A stretch of DNA of 64,000 nucleotides from Opitutaceae bacterium TAV5. Lineage in GTDB: Bacteria > Verrucomicrobiota > Verrucomicrobiia > Opitutales > Opitutaceae. Below, piece by piece: positions 26,754 to 34,628 of this stretch. The notes under the pieces were generated by a model. The model ran no database searches and had not been told where the DNA came from. It saw nothing but the letters and a program-made list of their open reading frames with translations. Numbering within the stretch: position 1 is the first letter of the stretch; each line of letters starts with the position of its first letter. Position numbers and translations under genes: made by a program. The stretch spans positions 682,001 through 746,000 of the forward strand of contig CP007053.1 in NCBI GenBank assembly GCA_000242935.3, given 5' to 3'.

Positions 26754-28205
26754 GTGTTCACCGCCACGCAACTCGCCACCTGGACCTCCGCCCGCTGGAC
26801 CCTTCTTCCTGCGGATGGCACCCTTCTGGCCGGTTTCAGCACCGACACGCGCACGCTCCGCCCCGGCGAGATCTTCGTCGCCCTGCGCACCCCGCAGCGC
26901 GATGGCCATGATTACCTCGCCGCCGCCCGTGCCGCCGGCGCGCCCGCCGCTCTCGTGGCGTCGCCCTCCGGCGATCCCGCCCTCGCCGGGTTCCCCCAGC
27001 TTGTCGTCTCCGACCCGCTCGCTGCCTTCCAGACGATCGCGCGCGAACACCGCCGCGCTTTCCGCCGTCCCGTGGTCGGCATCACCGGCAGCGCCGGCAA
27101 GACGTCCACCAAAAACCTGCTGACCCTCCTTCTTTCCGCCGATCCGGGCGACGTCCTTTCCACCGAAGGCAACCTCAACAATCACCTGGGCGTGCCGCTC
27201 ACGCTCACGCGGCTCGATCCCGCGCGCCACCGCTTTGCCGTGGTCGAAGCCGGCATCAGCGCTCCCGGCGAGATGGCCGCGCTCGCCGCGATGATCGAGC
27301 CCGACGTCGCCATCATCACGCTCGTCGCTCCCGCGCACCTCGAAGCCCTCCGCGACCTCGAGACCATCGCCCGCGAAAAATCCGTCCTTTTCAACACGCT
27401 CCGCCCCGGCGGCCTCGCCCTGCGCGGCCCGGGCGTCCCGCCCGCGACGTGGCATGGGCATCCTGCCCATGAAGTGGCACGGGCTTCCAGCCCGTGTTCC
27501 GAGGGCGTCCCGCCCGCTCCTTTCGCGCACGCCACCTTCCATACCCCGGCCACCACCGCCATCAGCATCGACGCCAGCGTCTACGAACTCCCCCGCGTCA
27601 CCGACGGCATGGCCCGGAACGCCGCCCTCGCCATCCGGGCCGCGCTCCACCTCGGCATCTCTCCGGCGGATATCCGTTCCCGGCTCACCCGCTGGCAACC
27701 CGTTCCCCTGCGCGGCGAGTGGCAACAACTGCCCGTTCCCGCCAACCCTGCCGCCAGCCGGCCCGTCTACCTCGACTGCTACAACGCCAATCCGGCCTCG
27801 ATGCTCGACGCCCTCGCCACCTTCGCCGCCACCGCGGCTCCGGCCGATGCCCCGCGCCTCTACCTTGTCGGCGGCATGGAGGAACTCGGCCCCGGGTCCG
27901 CCCGCCATCACGAAGCGCTCGGCCGCGCCCTGGCCACCCACCTTCGCCCGCAAGATCATCTCGTCGCCATCGGTCCCCACGCCGAAACCGTGACCCGCGC
28001 AGCGTCTCCGGAAAAATCCTCCTCCCCCCCTTCCGCTTCCCACATCCACGCCCATCCCGATTCCGACGCCGCCCGGTCCGCGCCCGCCACCGCCGCCCTC
28101 CTCGCCACGCATTCCGGCCCGGTCTTCGTCAAGGGCAGCCGCCGCCACGCGCTCGAGCGCCTCGTTTTCCCTGCCCGCACTCCCAACTCGTCCAGAACGC
28201 ACTGA
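26754..28205 (+). CDS. murF: UDP-MurNAc-pentapeptide ligase MurF
   Basis: A 483-residue Mur ligase adding D-Ala-D-Ala. The ATP loop is ITGSAGKTSTK, and STEGNLNNHLGVPLTL and EAGISAPGEM are MurF-type motifs. It starts with a GTG (VFTATQLATW). Around residues 225-255 the protein carries a segment encoded by tandem GC palindromes (27430-27516), located at the end of the central domain; the frame is kept. Mur ligases tolerate loops there, so I expect activity. It lies 42 bp after murE. Confidence 0.93.
   Translation: MFTATQLATWTSARWTLLPADGTLLAGFSTDTRTLRPGEIFVALRTPQRDGHDYLAAARAAGAPAALVASPSGDPALAGFPQLVVSDPLAAFQTIAREHRRAFRRPVVGITGSAGKTSTKNLLTLLLSADPGDVLSTEGNLNNHLGVPLTLTRLDPARHRFAVVEAGISAPGEMAALAAMIEPDVAIITLVAPAHLEALRDLETIAREKSVLFNTLRPGGLALRGPGVPPATWHGHPAHEVARASSPCSEGVPPAPFAHATFHTPATTAISIDASVYELPRVTDGMARNAALAIRAALHLGISPADIRSRLTRWQPVPLRGEWQQLPVPANPAASRPVYLDCYNANPASMLDALATFAATAAPADAPRLYLVGGMEELGPGSARHHEALGRALATHLRPQDHLVAIGPHAETVTRAASPEKSSSPPSASHIHAHPDSDAARSAPATAALLATHSGPVFVKGSRRHALERLVFPARTPNSSRTH
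27430..27516. repeat. In-frame cluster of GC palindromes inside murF
   Basis: Two adjacent copies of the unit GTGGCAYGGGCWTCC...GCCCRTG (27449-27473 and 27474-27500) are flanked on both sides by GGGCGTCCCGCCCG (27430 and 27502). The cluster adds about 29 codons without breaking the frame. The same unit occurs in murG, and a GTGGCGCGGGCGTCCCGCCCG variant in murC and ddl. Confidence 0.85.
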
Positions 28206-28232
28206 TCTCCCGTCGCCTTCCACCGCCGCCCG

Positions 28233-29354
28233 ATGCTCAGCTATCTCGCCAATTTCGAAGACCATTTCGGCCCGCTCCGCCTCCTGCGCTACATCTCCTT
28301 CCGCACCTTGATGGCGGCGGGCACGGCGACGGTGATCGGCTTCATCATCGGCCCCTGGCTGATAAAAAAACTCCGCGTTCTCAAATTCGGGCAGCACTAC
28401 GACGACGACCGCACCGGCGACCTCGCCGCCCGCTTCGACAAGAAAAACACGCCCACCATGGGCGGACTGCTCATTTTCCTGTCCGTCCTTGCCAGCGCCC
28501 TCCTCTGGGCCACGCCCAATGTCTGGGTTCTCACCGCGCTCTTCGTCTACGCCGCGCTCACCGCCGTCGGCTTTCGTGACGACTACCTGAAAGCCGTCCG
28601 CAAGAACCGCGACGGCATTTCCTCCCGCGAAAAAATCCTCTGGCAAACCGTCACCACCCTCGTCGCCCTCGCCGTGCTCCTCTGGCATCCCGACAGCGCC
28701 GCGCGCATCCGCGAATTGTGCGTGCCGTTCGTCGAAAAACCCGTTTACCGCTTCGCCGGCATTCTCGGCCTCGGGGGGCTCTTCGTCATGGTCTTTTTCT
28801 GGATCGTCGGCTTCAGCAACGCCATCAACCTCACCGATGGCCTCGACGGCCTCGCCATCGGCTGCACGATCTCCGTCGCGCTCGTTTACGGCATCATGGC
28901 CTACGCCGCCGGCAACGCCCGGATCGCGCAGTACCTGCTCATCAACTGGGTGCCCGGCACCGGCGAACTCGCCGTCATCTGCGGCGCGCTTGTCGGCGCC
29001 GGCATGGCGTTTCTCTGGTTCAACTCGCATCCGGCGGAGGTATTCATGGGCGACACCGGCTCGCTCGCGCTCGGCGGCCTCATCGGTGTCATCGCCTTCA
29101 TGGTCCAGCAGCCGTTCACCCTCATCATCGTCGGCGGCGTTTTTGTCGCCGAAGCCCTCTCGGTCATCATCCAGGTCGGTTATTTCAAATACACCCGCCG
29201 CACCACCGGCACCGGGCGGCGCTATTTTCTGATGGCGCCCATTCATCATCACTTCCAGAAAAAGGGCTGGCCGGAAACCAAGGTCGTCCTCCGTTTCTGG
29301 ATACTTTCGCTGATGTGCGCCCTCGCCGGCCTGGGCACGCTCAAGCTCCGCTGA
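28233..29354 (+). CDS. mraY: Phospho-MurNAc-pentapeptide transferase MraY
   Basis: A 373-residue integral membrane enzyme making lipid I from undecaprenyl phosphate. Ten hydrophobic helices are visible. The catalytic sites are present: DDDRTGDL with KKNTPTMGG, NLTDGLDGLA, and MAPIHHHFQKKGWPE near the C-terminus. It ends one base before the murD start. Confidence 0.97.
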   Translation: MLSYLANFEDHFGPLRLLRYISFRTLMAAGTATVIGFIIGPWLIKKLRVLKFGQHYDDDRTGDLAARFDKKNTPTMGGLLIFLSVLASALLWATPNVWVLTALFVYAALTAVGFRDDYLKAVRKNRDGISSREKILWQTVTTLVALAVLLWHPDSAARIRELCVPFVEKPVYRFAGILGLGGLFVMVFFWIVGFSNAINLTDGLDGLAIGCTISVALVYGIMAYAAGNARIAQYLLINWVPGTGELAVICGALVGAGMAFLWFNSHPAEVFMGDTGSLALGGLIGVIAFMVQQPFTLIIVGGVFVAEALSVIIQVGYFKYTRRTTGTGRRYFLMAPIHHHFQKKGWPETKVVLRFWILSLMCALAGLGTLKLR

Positions 29355-29355
29355 C

Positions 29356-30918
29356 ATGCAAACCCGCATCCCGCCTTTCCTGCACCCGCTCCTCGCGCAA
29401 CCGGTCGCCATCCTCGGCGCCGGCGTGAGCGGCCGCGCCGTTTGCGATCTGTTCACCACCCTCGGCGCCACCTTCACCGTTTTCGACGAGCGCGCCGTAT
29501 TCCCGGAGCGGCGGCATTCCTGCCGCTGCGACGAGGCGCAACGCGCCTCGCCCCTTGCCGCCCCCCCCTCCGGATTTCCCGAACCCGGCGACGCTTCGCG
29601 CCGTCGCAGCGGCAGGAATGCCGCCGCTCCCTCCGCAGTCCTCTTCGACAGCGAAGCCGCCGCCGCTCACCGGCTCGTCATCTTCTCGCCCGGCTTCCCG
29701 CCCGGCCACCCCTGGCTCGCCGCCGCCCGCGCCGCCGGCTGCACCTGCCTCGGCGAACTCGATTTCGCCTCCCTCTTCTGGCGCGGCCCCCTCGTCGCCA
29801 TCACCGGCACCAACGGCAAGACCACCCTCACCGAATTTCTCACCCACGCCCTGCGCAGCGTCGGCCTCGACGCCACCGCCGCCGGCAACATCGGCATGCC
29901 TCTCGCCCACCTCGTCGCCGAACGCGGCGGCGGCGGGCCCGACTCCGTCGCCGTGTGCGAAGTCAGCTCCTTCCAGGCCGAAACCATGCGCCACTTCCGC
30001 GCCGACGCCGCTCTCTGGACCAATTTCGCCGAAGACCACCTCGAACGCCACCCGACCATCGAAGAGTATTTCCACGCCAAATGGCGCCTCTTCGAACGCA
30101 CCATCGGCGGCCATGTCTACGCCGGCACCAGCGTGCAGGCCTGGGCCGACCGCCTCGGCCAGACGCTCCCCGCCGACGCCCGCGTCGCCACCGAAGACCA
30201 GCCCGGCGACATCCTCCTGCGCGGCACGCCCTTCGCCGACTATCCGCAGCGCGAAAACTTCCTGCTCGCCTCCGCTTGGTGGCGCGGCGCCGGCCACCGC
30301 GAAGGCGCGCTCTACGCCGCCGCCCGCACCTTCACCCTCGCCGACCACCGCCTCCAGAAAATCGCCACCACCACGCCGCAGCCGCCTGCGACGGCAGTTC
30401 AGGGTTCAGGGTCTGGAGTTCCGAGTTCAGGTTCCGGCAATGCCGCGCCTGCCGACAACTCCAGACCCGAAACTCCAAACATTGAACCGCAGCCGCCGCA
30501 GGCGGCGGCTGCGCCGGTTTCCTGGTGGAACGATTCCAAGGCCACCAACTTCCACGCGACCGAGGCTGCGCTCCGCTCCTTCACCGCCCCCGTCATCCTC
30601 ATCCTCGGCGGCAAACCCAAGGGCGGCGACATTCCCGCCTTCGTCCGCCGCATCGCCCCGCGCGTCCGCCATGCCCTCCTCATTGGCGAAACCGCGCCCG
30701 TCCTCGCCGCCGCCGCCCGCGAGGCCGGCCTCGCCCACACCGTCAGCGCCACCCTCGAGCGCGCCGTCACCGATGCCGCCCGCCTCGCCGCCCCCGGCGA
30801 CCACGTCCTGCTCAGCCCCGGCTTCGCCAGCTTCGACCAGTTTCGCGGATATGCCGACCGCGGGCTTCGCTTTCGCCAGTTTGTGGATAAACTCGGAACA
30901 ACTTCAGCCACATCCTGA
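29356..30918 (+). CDS. murD: UDP-MurNAc-L-alanine:D-glutamate ligase MurD with two repeat-derived insertions
   Basis: A 520-residue Mur ligase, about 70 longer than usual. The N-terminal nucleotide-binding fold (VAILGAGVSGRA) is followed by the ATP loop ITGTNGKTTLTEF and by CEVSSFQAE. Two in-frame insertions account for the extra length: residues about 50-92 from a 126-bp inverted repeat (29505-29630), and about 345-380 from a heptanucleotide repeat block (30397-30489) next to the WWNDSKATN motif of the C-terminal domain. Both fall at domain edges or in loops, so function may be kept. Confidence 0.93.
   Translation: MQTRIPPFLHPLLAQPVAILGAGVSGRAVCDLFTTLGATFTVFDERAVFPERRHSCRCDEAQRASPLAAPPSGFPEPGDASRRRSGRNAAAPSAVLFDSEAAAAHRLVIFSPGFPPGHPWLAAARAAGCTCLGELDFASLFWRGPLVAITGTNGKTTLTEFLTHALRSVGLDATAAGNIGMPLAHLVAERGGGGPDSVAVCEVSSFQAETMRHFRADAALWTNFAEDHLERHPTIEEYFHAKWRLFERTIGGHVYAGTSVQAWADRLGQTLPADARVATEDQPGDILLRGTPFADYPQRENFLLASAWWRGAGHREGALYAAARTFTLADHRLQKIATTTPQPPATAVQGSGSGVPSSGSGNAAPADNSRPETPNIEPQPPQAAAAPVSWWNDSKATNFHATEAALRSFTAPVILILGGKPKGGDIPAFVRRIAPRVRHALLIGETAPVLAAAAREAGLAHTVSATLERAVTDAARLAAPGDHVLLSPGFASFDQFRGYADRGLRFRQFVDKLGTTSATS
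29505..29630. repeat. 126-bp inverted repeat with perfect 28-bp arms inside murD
   Basis: The arms 29505-29532 and 29603-29630 are perfect reverse complements and begin GGAGCGGCGGCATTCC. The element is related to the 131-bp inverted repeat at 3759-3889 (same outer arm, and the same CTGCGACGAGGCGCA stretch inside). It is 42 codons long and leaves the murD frame open. Confidence 0.9.
30397..30489. repeat. Heptanucleotide GTTCAGG repeat block inside murD
   Basis: It begins with 7-nt steps (GTTCAGG twice, then variants), has a conserved core GGCAATGCCGCGCCTGCC near 30436, and ends with degenerate complements (CCCGAAACTCC). Related blocks lie in murC-murB (35153-35260) and ddl (37900-37985). Confidence 0.8.
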
Positions 30919-31009
30919 CCACCACTCGCGCCTCCTCCGCACCCTTCACCGTCACCCGTCCCAACCCGCAACAAAACGCAACCAACCGATTCATAACCCG
31001 CCCACGCCA

Positions 31010-32161
31010 ATGAAAATGATGCACATATTCGGCGCCGTCGTCGCCATCCACCTCGTTGTCGGCCTCTTCGCCATCGCCCTCCCCGGCTGCAGCTCCGGCA
31101 GCAAGAGCAAAGCCTCCGCTTCCGATCCCGCCGATCCGTCCGTGGCCGGCGCGCCCGGCTCCGACGCACCGCAAGGCGCCAGCCCTGCCAGCGCCCCCGT
31201 GCGCTTCTCGCCCACCCGCCCGGGCGGCAACACCGCGCCGGCCAGCACTGCCCTCACGCCCGTCGATCACAACTACGGAGAGCTCACCCCGGCGCCGTTG
31301 TCCGATCCCGCGCCCGCCGGTCTTACGCCGGTCGATACGTCTCCCGTCCCCCTCGCTCCTGTCGCCGCCACCACCAGCTATGAAGTGCAGAAAGGCGACA
31401 GCCTCTGGACCATCGCCCGCAAGCACGGCATCAAGACCACGGAACTGGCCGCCGCCAACAACATCTCCGGCAACGCCACGCTCCGCATCGGCCAGAAACT
31501 CGTCGTCCCGGTCGCCTCCACCGCGGCTCCCTCCGCCGATTCCCCGACTGGCAGCATGTCCTACACCGTCGTTTCCGGCGACACCCTCGGCGCCATCGCC
31601 CGCAAACATGGCGTGAAGCTCGCCGCCCTCCGCTCGGCCAACAACCTGCGCGGCGACAACCTGCGTGTCGGCCAGGTCCTCACTATCCCGCCTGCCACGA
31701 CCACGCCGGTGGCCGAGAGCAGCGCGAGTTTCGCTCCCTCCGGCGGTTCCGCCGCCACCCTCACCTACACCGTGAAATCCGGCGACACCCTCGGGGCCAT
31801 CGCCAAACAGCACGGCGTCAAGGTCGGCGCCATCGCCGCCGCCAACAACATCACCGATCCGAAAAAACTGCGGGTCGGCCAGGAGCTGAAAATCCCCGGC
31901 GCGGCCGCGCCTGCTCCGGCCGCCAGCGCCGCCGCCACCGCCGCGCCCGCTCCGGCGTCGAACTCCGCCAGCTTCAATCCCGATCCCGTCGAGTATGCGC
32001 CCTCGACGCCTGCTCCCGTGCCGCTCACGCCCTCCGCCGGCTCGTCGTTCACGCCGGCCGAACCCGGGACGCTCGCCCCCGACGATCCGCTCTTCAATCC
32101 CGGCACCGCCAGCCCGCCTCCCGCCCAGCTCACGCCCATCGTCCCCGCCGAGGAAAACTGA
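31010..32161 (+). CDS. LysM-repeat lipoprotein in the dcw cluster
   Basis: A 383-residue exported protein with a lipoprotein-like signal (LPGC, Cys at about 27). A Pro/Ala/Ser-rich linker leads to three LysM peptidoglycan-binding domains at about 124-167, 185-227 and 253-296, each with a [Y]xVxxGDxLxxIA...NN pattern. The tail is Pro-rich and disordered. It is probably anchored in the outer membrane and bound to the wall at the division site or the envelope in general. Its location between murD and ftsW suggests a role in septation, but that is inference. Confidence 0.85.
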   Translation: MKMMHIFGAVVAIHLVVGLFAIALPGCSSGSKSKASASDPADPSVAGAPGSDAPQGASPASAPVRFSPTRPGGNTAPASTALTPVDHNYGELTPAPLSDPAPAGLTPVDTSPVPLAPVAATTSYEVQKGDSLWTIARKHGIKTTELAAANNISGNATLRIGQKLVVPVASTAAPSADSPTGSMSYTVVSGDTLGAIARKHGVKLAALRSANNLRGDNLRVGQVLTIPPATTTPVAESSASFAPSGGSAATLTYTVKSGDTLGAIAKQHGVKVGAIAAANNITDPKKLRVGQELKIPGAAAPAPAASAAATAAPAPASNSASFNPDPVEYAPSTPAPVPLTPSAGSSFTPAEPGTLAPDDPLFNPGTASPPPAQLTPIVPAEEN

Positions 32162-32232
32162 GGCACGATCGACGCCGGCGACGGAGCCGCTCCTTCAGCC
32201 CGGCGCCATCCGCTCCCGTCCTTTCCCGCCAC

Positions 32233-33414
32233 ATGGCCCGCGCTGCAGCCGCCACCCGACACGCTTCCGCTCCGCCCGCCCGCGGCCAGCACTTCGTGCG
32301 CACTCCGGCCGGCGTCATGGTGGTGTGCGCCGCGGGGCTCGCCTCGCTCGGGCTCACCATCCTGTTCAGCGCCAGCGTCTCCTACAAGGTCGGCCCCTGG
32401 TATTATCTCACCAAGCAGCTCATCGGCCTCGGCCTCGCCACGTGCGCGGCGCTGGTCGTCAGCCGGCTCAACATCGAGTTTTTCCGCCGCTATGCCTGGT
32501 GGATCGGCGGCGCCGCCCTGCTGCTCCTCGTGCTCGTCCTCGTGCCCGGCATCGGCGTCACGGTCAACGGCAGCCGCCGCTGGCTGGGCATCGGCTCGGC
32601 GCGTTTCCAGGTTTCGGAAATCGGCAAGATCGCGATGGTATTCTGCCTCGCCCACTACCTGGCGATCAACCAGTCGCGCATCCGCGAGTTCAGGTGCGGC
32701 TTTCTCGTTCCTGTCGGCATCATCGGCCTCTTCGCCGCGCTGATTGCCAAGGAGCCCGATCTCGGCACGGCCGCGCTCACCGGGGTCGTCGGGTTCACCC
32801 TGCTGTTTCTCGCCGGAGCCCGGCTCATCTATCTCGCGCCGGCCTTCCTCGCGGGCCTCGGCGGGCTCGGCGCGCTGGTGTACCTGATGCCCAACCGCCT
32901 CGCGCGTTTCACCGCGTTTCTCGACGTCGAGGCCAACAAGCAGGCCGGCACCTACCAGCTCTACCAGTCGCTCCTCGCCTTCGCCGCCGGCGGCACGGGG
33001 GGCGCCGGGCTCGGCCAGGGACGCCAGCAGATGAACTTCCTGCCCGAGGCCCATACCGATTTCATTTTCGCCGTCATCGGCGAGGAGCTCGGGCTCTGGT
33101 TCACGCTCGGCATCGTGGGGGTGTTTCTCGTCATGTGCATCGCGGGCTTCACCCACCTCCGCCGCGCGCCCAACCTGTTCCAGTACCTGCTCGTCACCGG
33201 CGCCGTGCTCCTCATCGGCCTGCAGGCGATCATCAACCTCGGCGTCGTCACGGGGATTTTTCCGACCAAGGGCATGTCGCTGCCCTTCATCAGCGCGGGC
33301 ATGTCCAACCTGCTGCTCATGGGCATCCTCATCGGCATCATCGTCAACACGCAGCGCACCTGGTCGCGGGCCACTCTCGACGATCGCGCCACCTCCTGGG
33401 AGGACATCCGATGA
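32233..33414 (+). CDS. ftsW: Septal peptidoglycan polymerase FtsW (SEDS family)
   Basis: A 393-residue SEDS glycosyltransferase with ten membrane helices. It polymerises lipid II with FtsI. Typical stretches are ILFSASVSYK in the first helix, GSRRWLGIGSARFQVSEIGKI, AKEPDLGTA with the catalytic Asp, and IFPTKGMSLPFISAGMSN near the C-terminus. The FtsW call over RodA rests on its place in the dcw cluster. It overlaps murG by 4 bp. Confidence 0.94.
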   Translation: MARAAAATRHASAPPARGQHFVRTPAGVMVVCAAGLASLGLTILFSASVSYKVGPWYYLTKQLIGLGLATCAALVVSRLNIEFFRRYAWWIGGAALLLLVLVLVPGIGVTVNGSRRWLGIGSARFQVSEIGKIAMVFCLAHYLAINQSRIREFRCGFLVPVGIIGLFAALIAKEPDLGTAALTGVVGFTLLFLAGARLIYLAPAFLAGLGGLGALVYLMPNRLARFTAFLDVEANKQAGTYQLYQSLLAFAAGGTGGAGLGQGRQQMNFLPEAHTDFIFAVIGEELGLWFTLGIVGVFLVMCIAGFTHLRRAPNLFQYLLVTGAVLLIGLQAIINLGVVTGIFPTKGMSLPFISAGMSNLLLMGILIGIIVNTQRTWSRATLDDRATSWEDIR

Positions 33415-34628
33415 ATGCGGAATGCGGAATGCGGAGTGGCACGGGCTTCCAGCCCGTGAGCGTTGCCTCTCCGTCCGGCGTGGCACGGGCTTCCAGCCCG
33501 TGTTCCGGCCCCCCCCCCCTCACCTTTCTCATCCTCTGCGGCGGCACCGGCGGACACCTCACGCCCGGCATCGCGCTCGCCGAAGGGCTCATCGCGCGCG
33601 GCCACCGCCCGCTCCTGCTCGTCAGCCACAAGCAGATCGACGCCCGCCTGCTCGCCAAGTACCCGCGCCTCGCGTTCGAAAAAATCCCCGGCGCGCCGCT
33701 CTCGTTCTCGCCCGTGCCGTTCCTGCGCTTCGCCGCCTCGCAGACCCGCGCCTTCCTCGCCGGGCTGCGCCTCGTCCGCCGCCACCGGCCGGCGATCGTC
33801 GTGGGCTTCGGCGGGTTCACCACCGCCAGCGTCATTGTCGCCGCCCGCCTCTTCCGCGTACCCGTGGCGCTGCACGAATCCAACCGCGTGCCGGGCCGGG
33901 CCGTCCGCCTCCTCGCCCGCCTCGCCCAGCGCATCTACCTGCCGCCCGGCATCCGCATTCCCTCCGTCCGGCCAGGCAAACAGCGCGAAGCCGGCCTCCC
34001 CGTCCGCGCCGAGATTGCGCCGCTCCCCCGCGCCGAAGCCCGCGCCGCCCTCGGGCTCGATCCGCACGCGCCGGCCAAGCTCCTCGCCATCTTCGGCGGC
34101 AGCCAGGGCGCCTCCGCGCTCAACGACTGGGCCCGCCGCCATGCCCCCGACCTCGCCCGCCTCGACACCGGGCTCTACTGCGTCACCGGCCCCGGCAAGG
34201 AAACCGGCGGGCCGGCCTCCCTCCCGGATTCCGGATCCGGAATCCCGAATGGCAGTGCGCCCGAAGCGCGCTACGTCCCTTTCTGCGACAACGTCGCCGC
34301 CCTTCTCTCCGCCGCCGATCTGGTGATCGCGCGGGCCGGGGCCGGCACCCTCGCCGAATTCATCCGCTGCGCCACCCCGTCGATCCTCGTCCCGTATCCG
34401 CACGCGGCGGACAACCACCAGGCCGCCAACGCCGCCTGGCTCGCCGGGCACGAGGCCGCTCTCGTCATCCCGCAAGAGCGCCTCGCCGCCGACTTGCTGC
34501 CCGCAGCCGAATCGCTCCTCGCCGACGACGCCCGCCGCGCCGCGCTCGCCGACGCCCTGCGCCGGCTCGACCGCGCCCGTCCGCTCGACCAGATCATCGC
34601 CGACCTCGAAACCCTCGCCCGCCGATGA
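33411..34628 (+). CDS. murG: UDP-GlcNAc:lipid I transferase MurG
   Basis: A 405-residue GT28 glycosyltransferase that makes lipid II on the inner face of the membrane. The motifs are LCGGTGGHLTPG, FGGFTTAS, HESNRVPGRA, FGGSQGASALN and RAGAGTLAE with PHAADNHQ. The ATG lies in the ftsW stop codon. The first 35 residues are encoded entirely by repeats: three AATGCGG heptamers (33414-33434) and two GC palindromes (33436-33506). The native N-terminus would begin around LTFLILCGG, and no other convincing start is visible there. Confidence 0.95.
   Translation: MNAECGMRSGTGFQPVSVASPSGVARASSPCSGPPPLTFLILCGGTGGHLTPGIALAEGLIARGHRPLLLVSHKQIDARLLAKYPRLAFEKIPGAPLSFSPVPFLRFAASQTRAFLAGLRLVRRHRPAIVVGFGGFTTASVIVAARLFRVPVALHESNRVPGRAVRLLARLAQRIYLPPGIRIPSVRPGKQREAGLPVRAEIAPLPRAEARAALGLDPHAPAKLLAIFGGSQGASALNDWARRHAPDLARLDTGLYCVTGPGKETGGPASLPDSGSGIPNGSAPEARYVPFCDNVAALLSAADLVIARAGAGTLAEFIRCATPSILVPYPHAADNHQAANAAWLAGHEAALVIPQERLAADLLPAAESLLADDARRAALADALRRLDRARPLDQIIADLETLARR
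33414..33506. repeat. Heptamer repeats plus two GC palindromes forming the 5' end of murG
   Basis: AATGCGG occurs three times in tandem (33414-33434). It is followed by GTGGCACGGGCTTCCAGCCC at 33436 and the same unit again at 33480. The palindromes match those in murF; the heptamer is the reverse complement of CCGCATT repeats found upstream of ftsL, ddl and ftsQ. Confidence 0.85.

Noticed and set aside
26625-29477. A 950-codon open frame on the - strand across murF and mraY
   Set aside because: High GC removes stop codons in antisense frames. The sense genes have all Mur motifs; the antisense reading has none. The same holds for the long - strand frames opposite mutS, czcA and ftsI.
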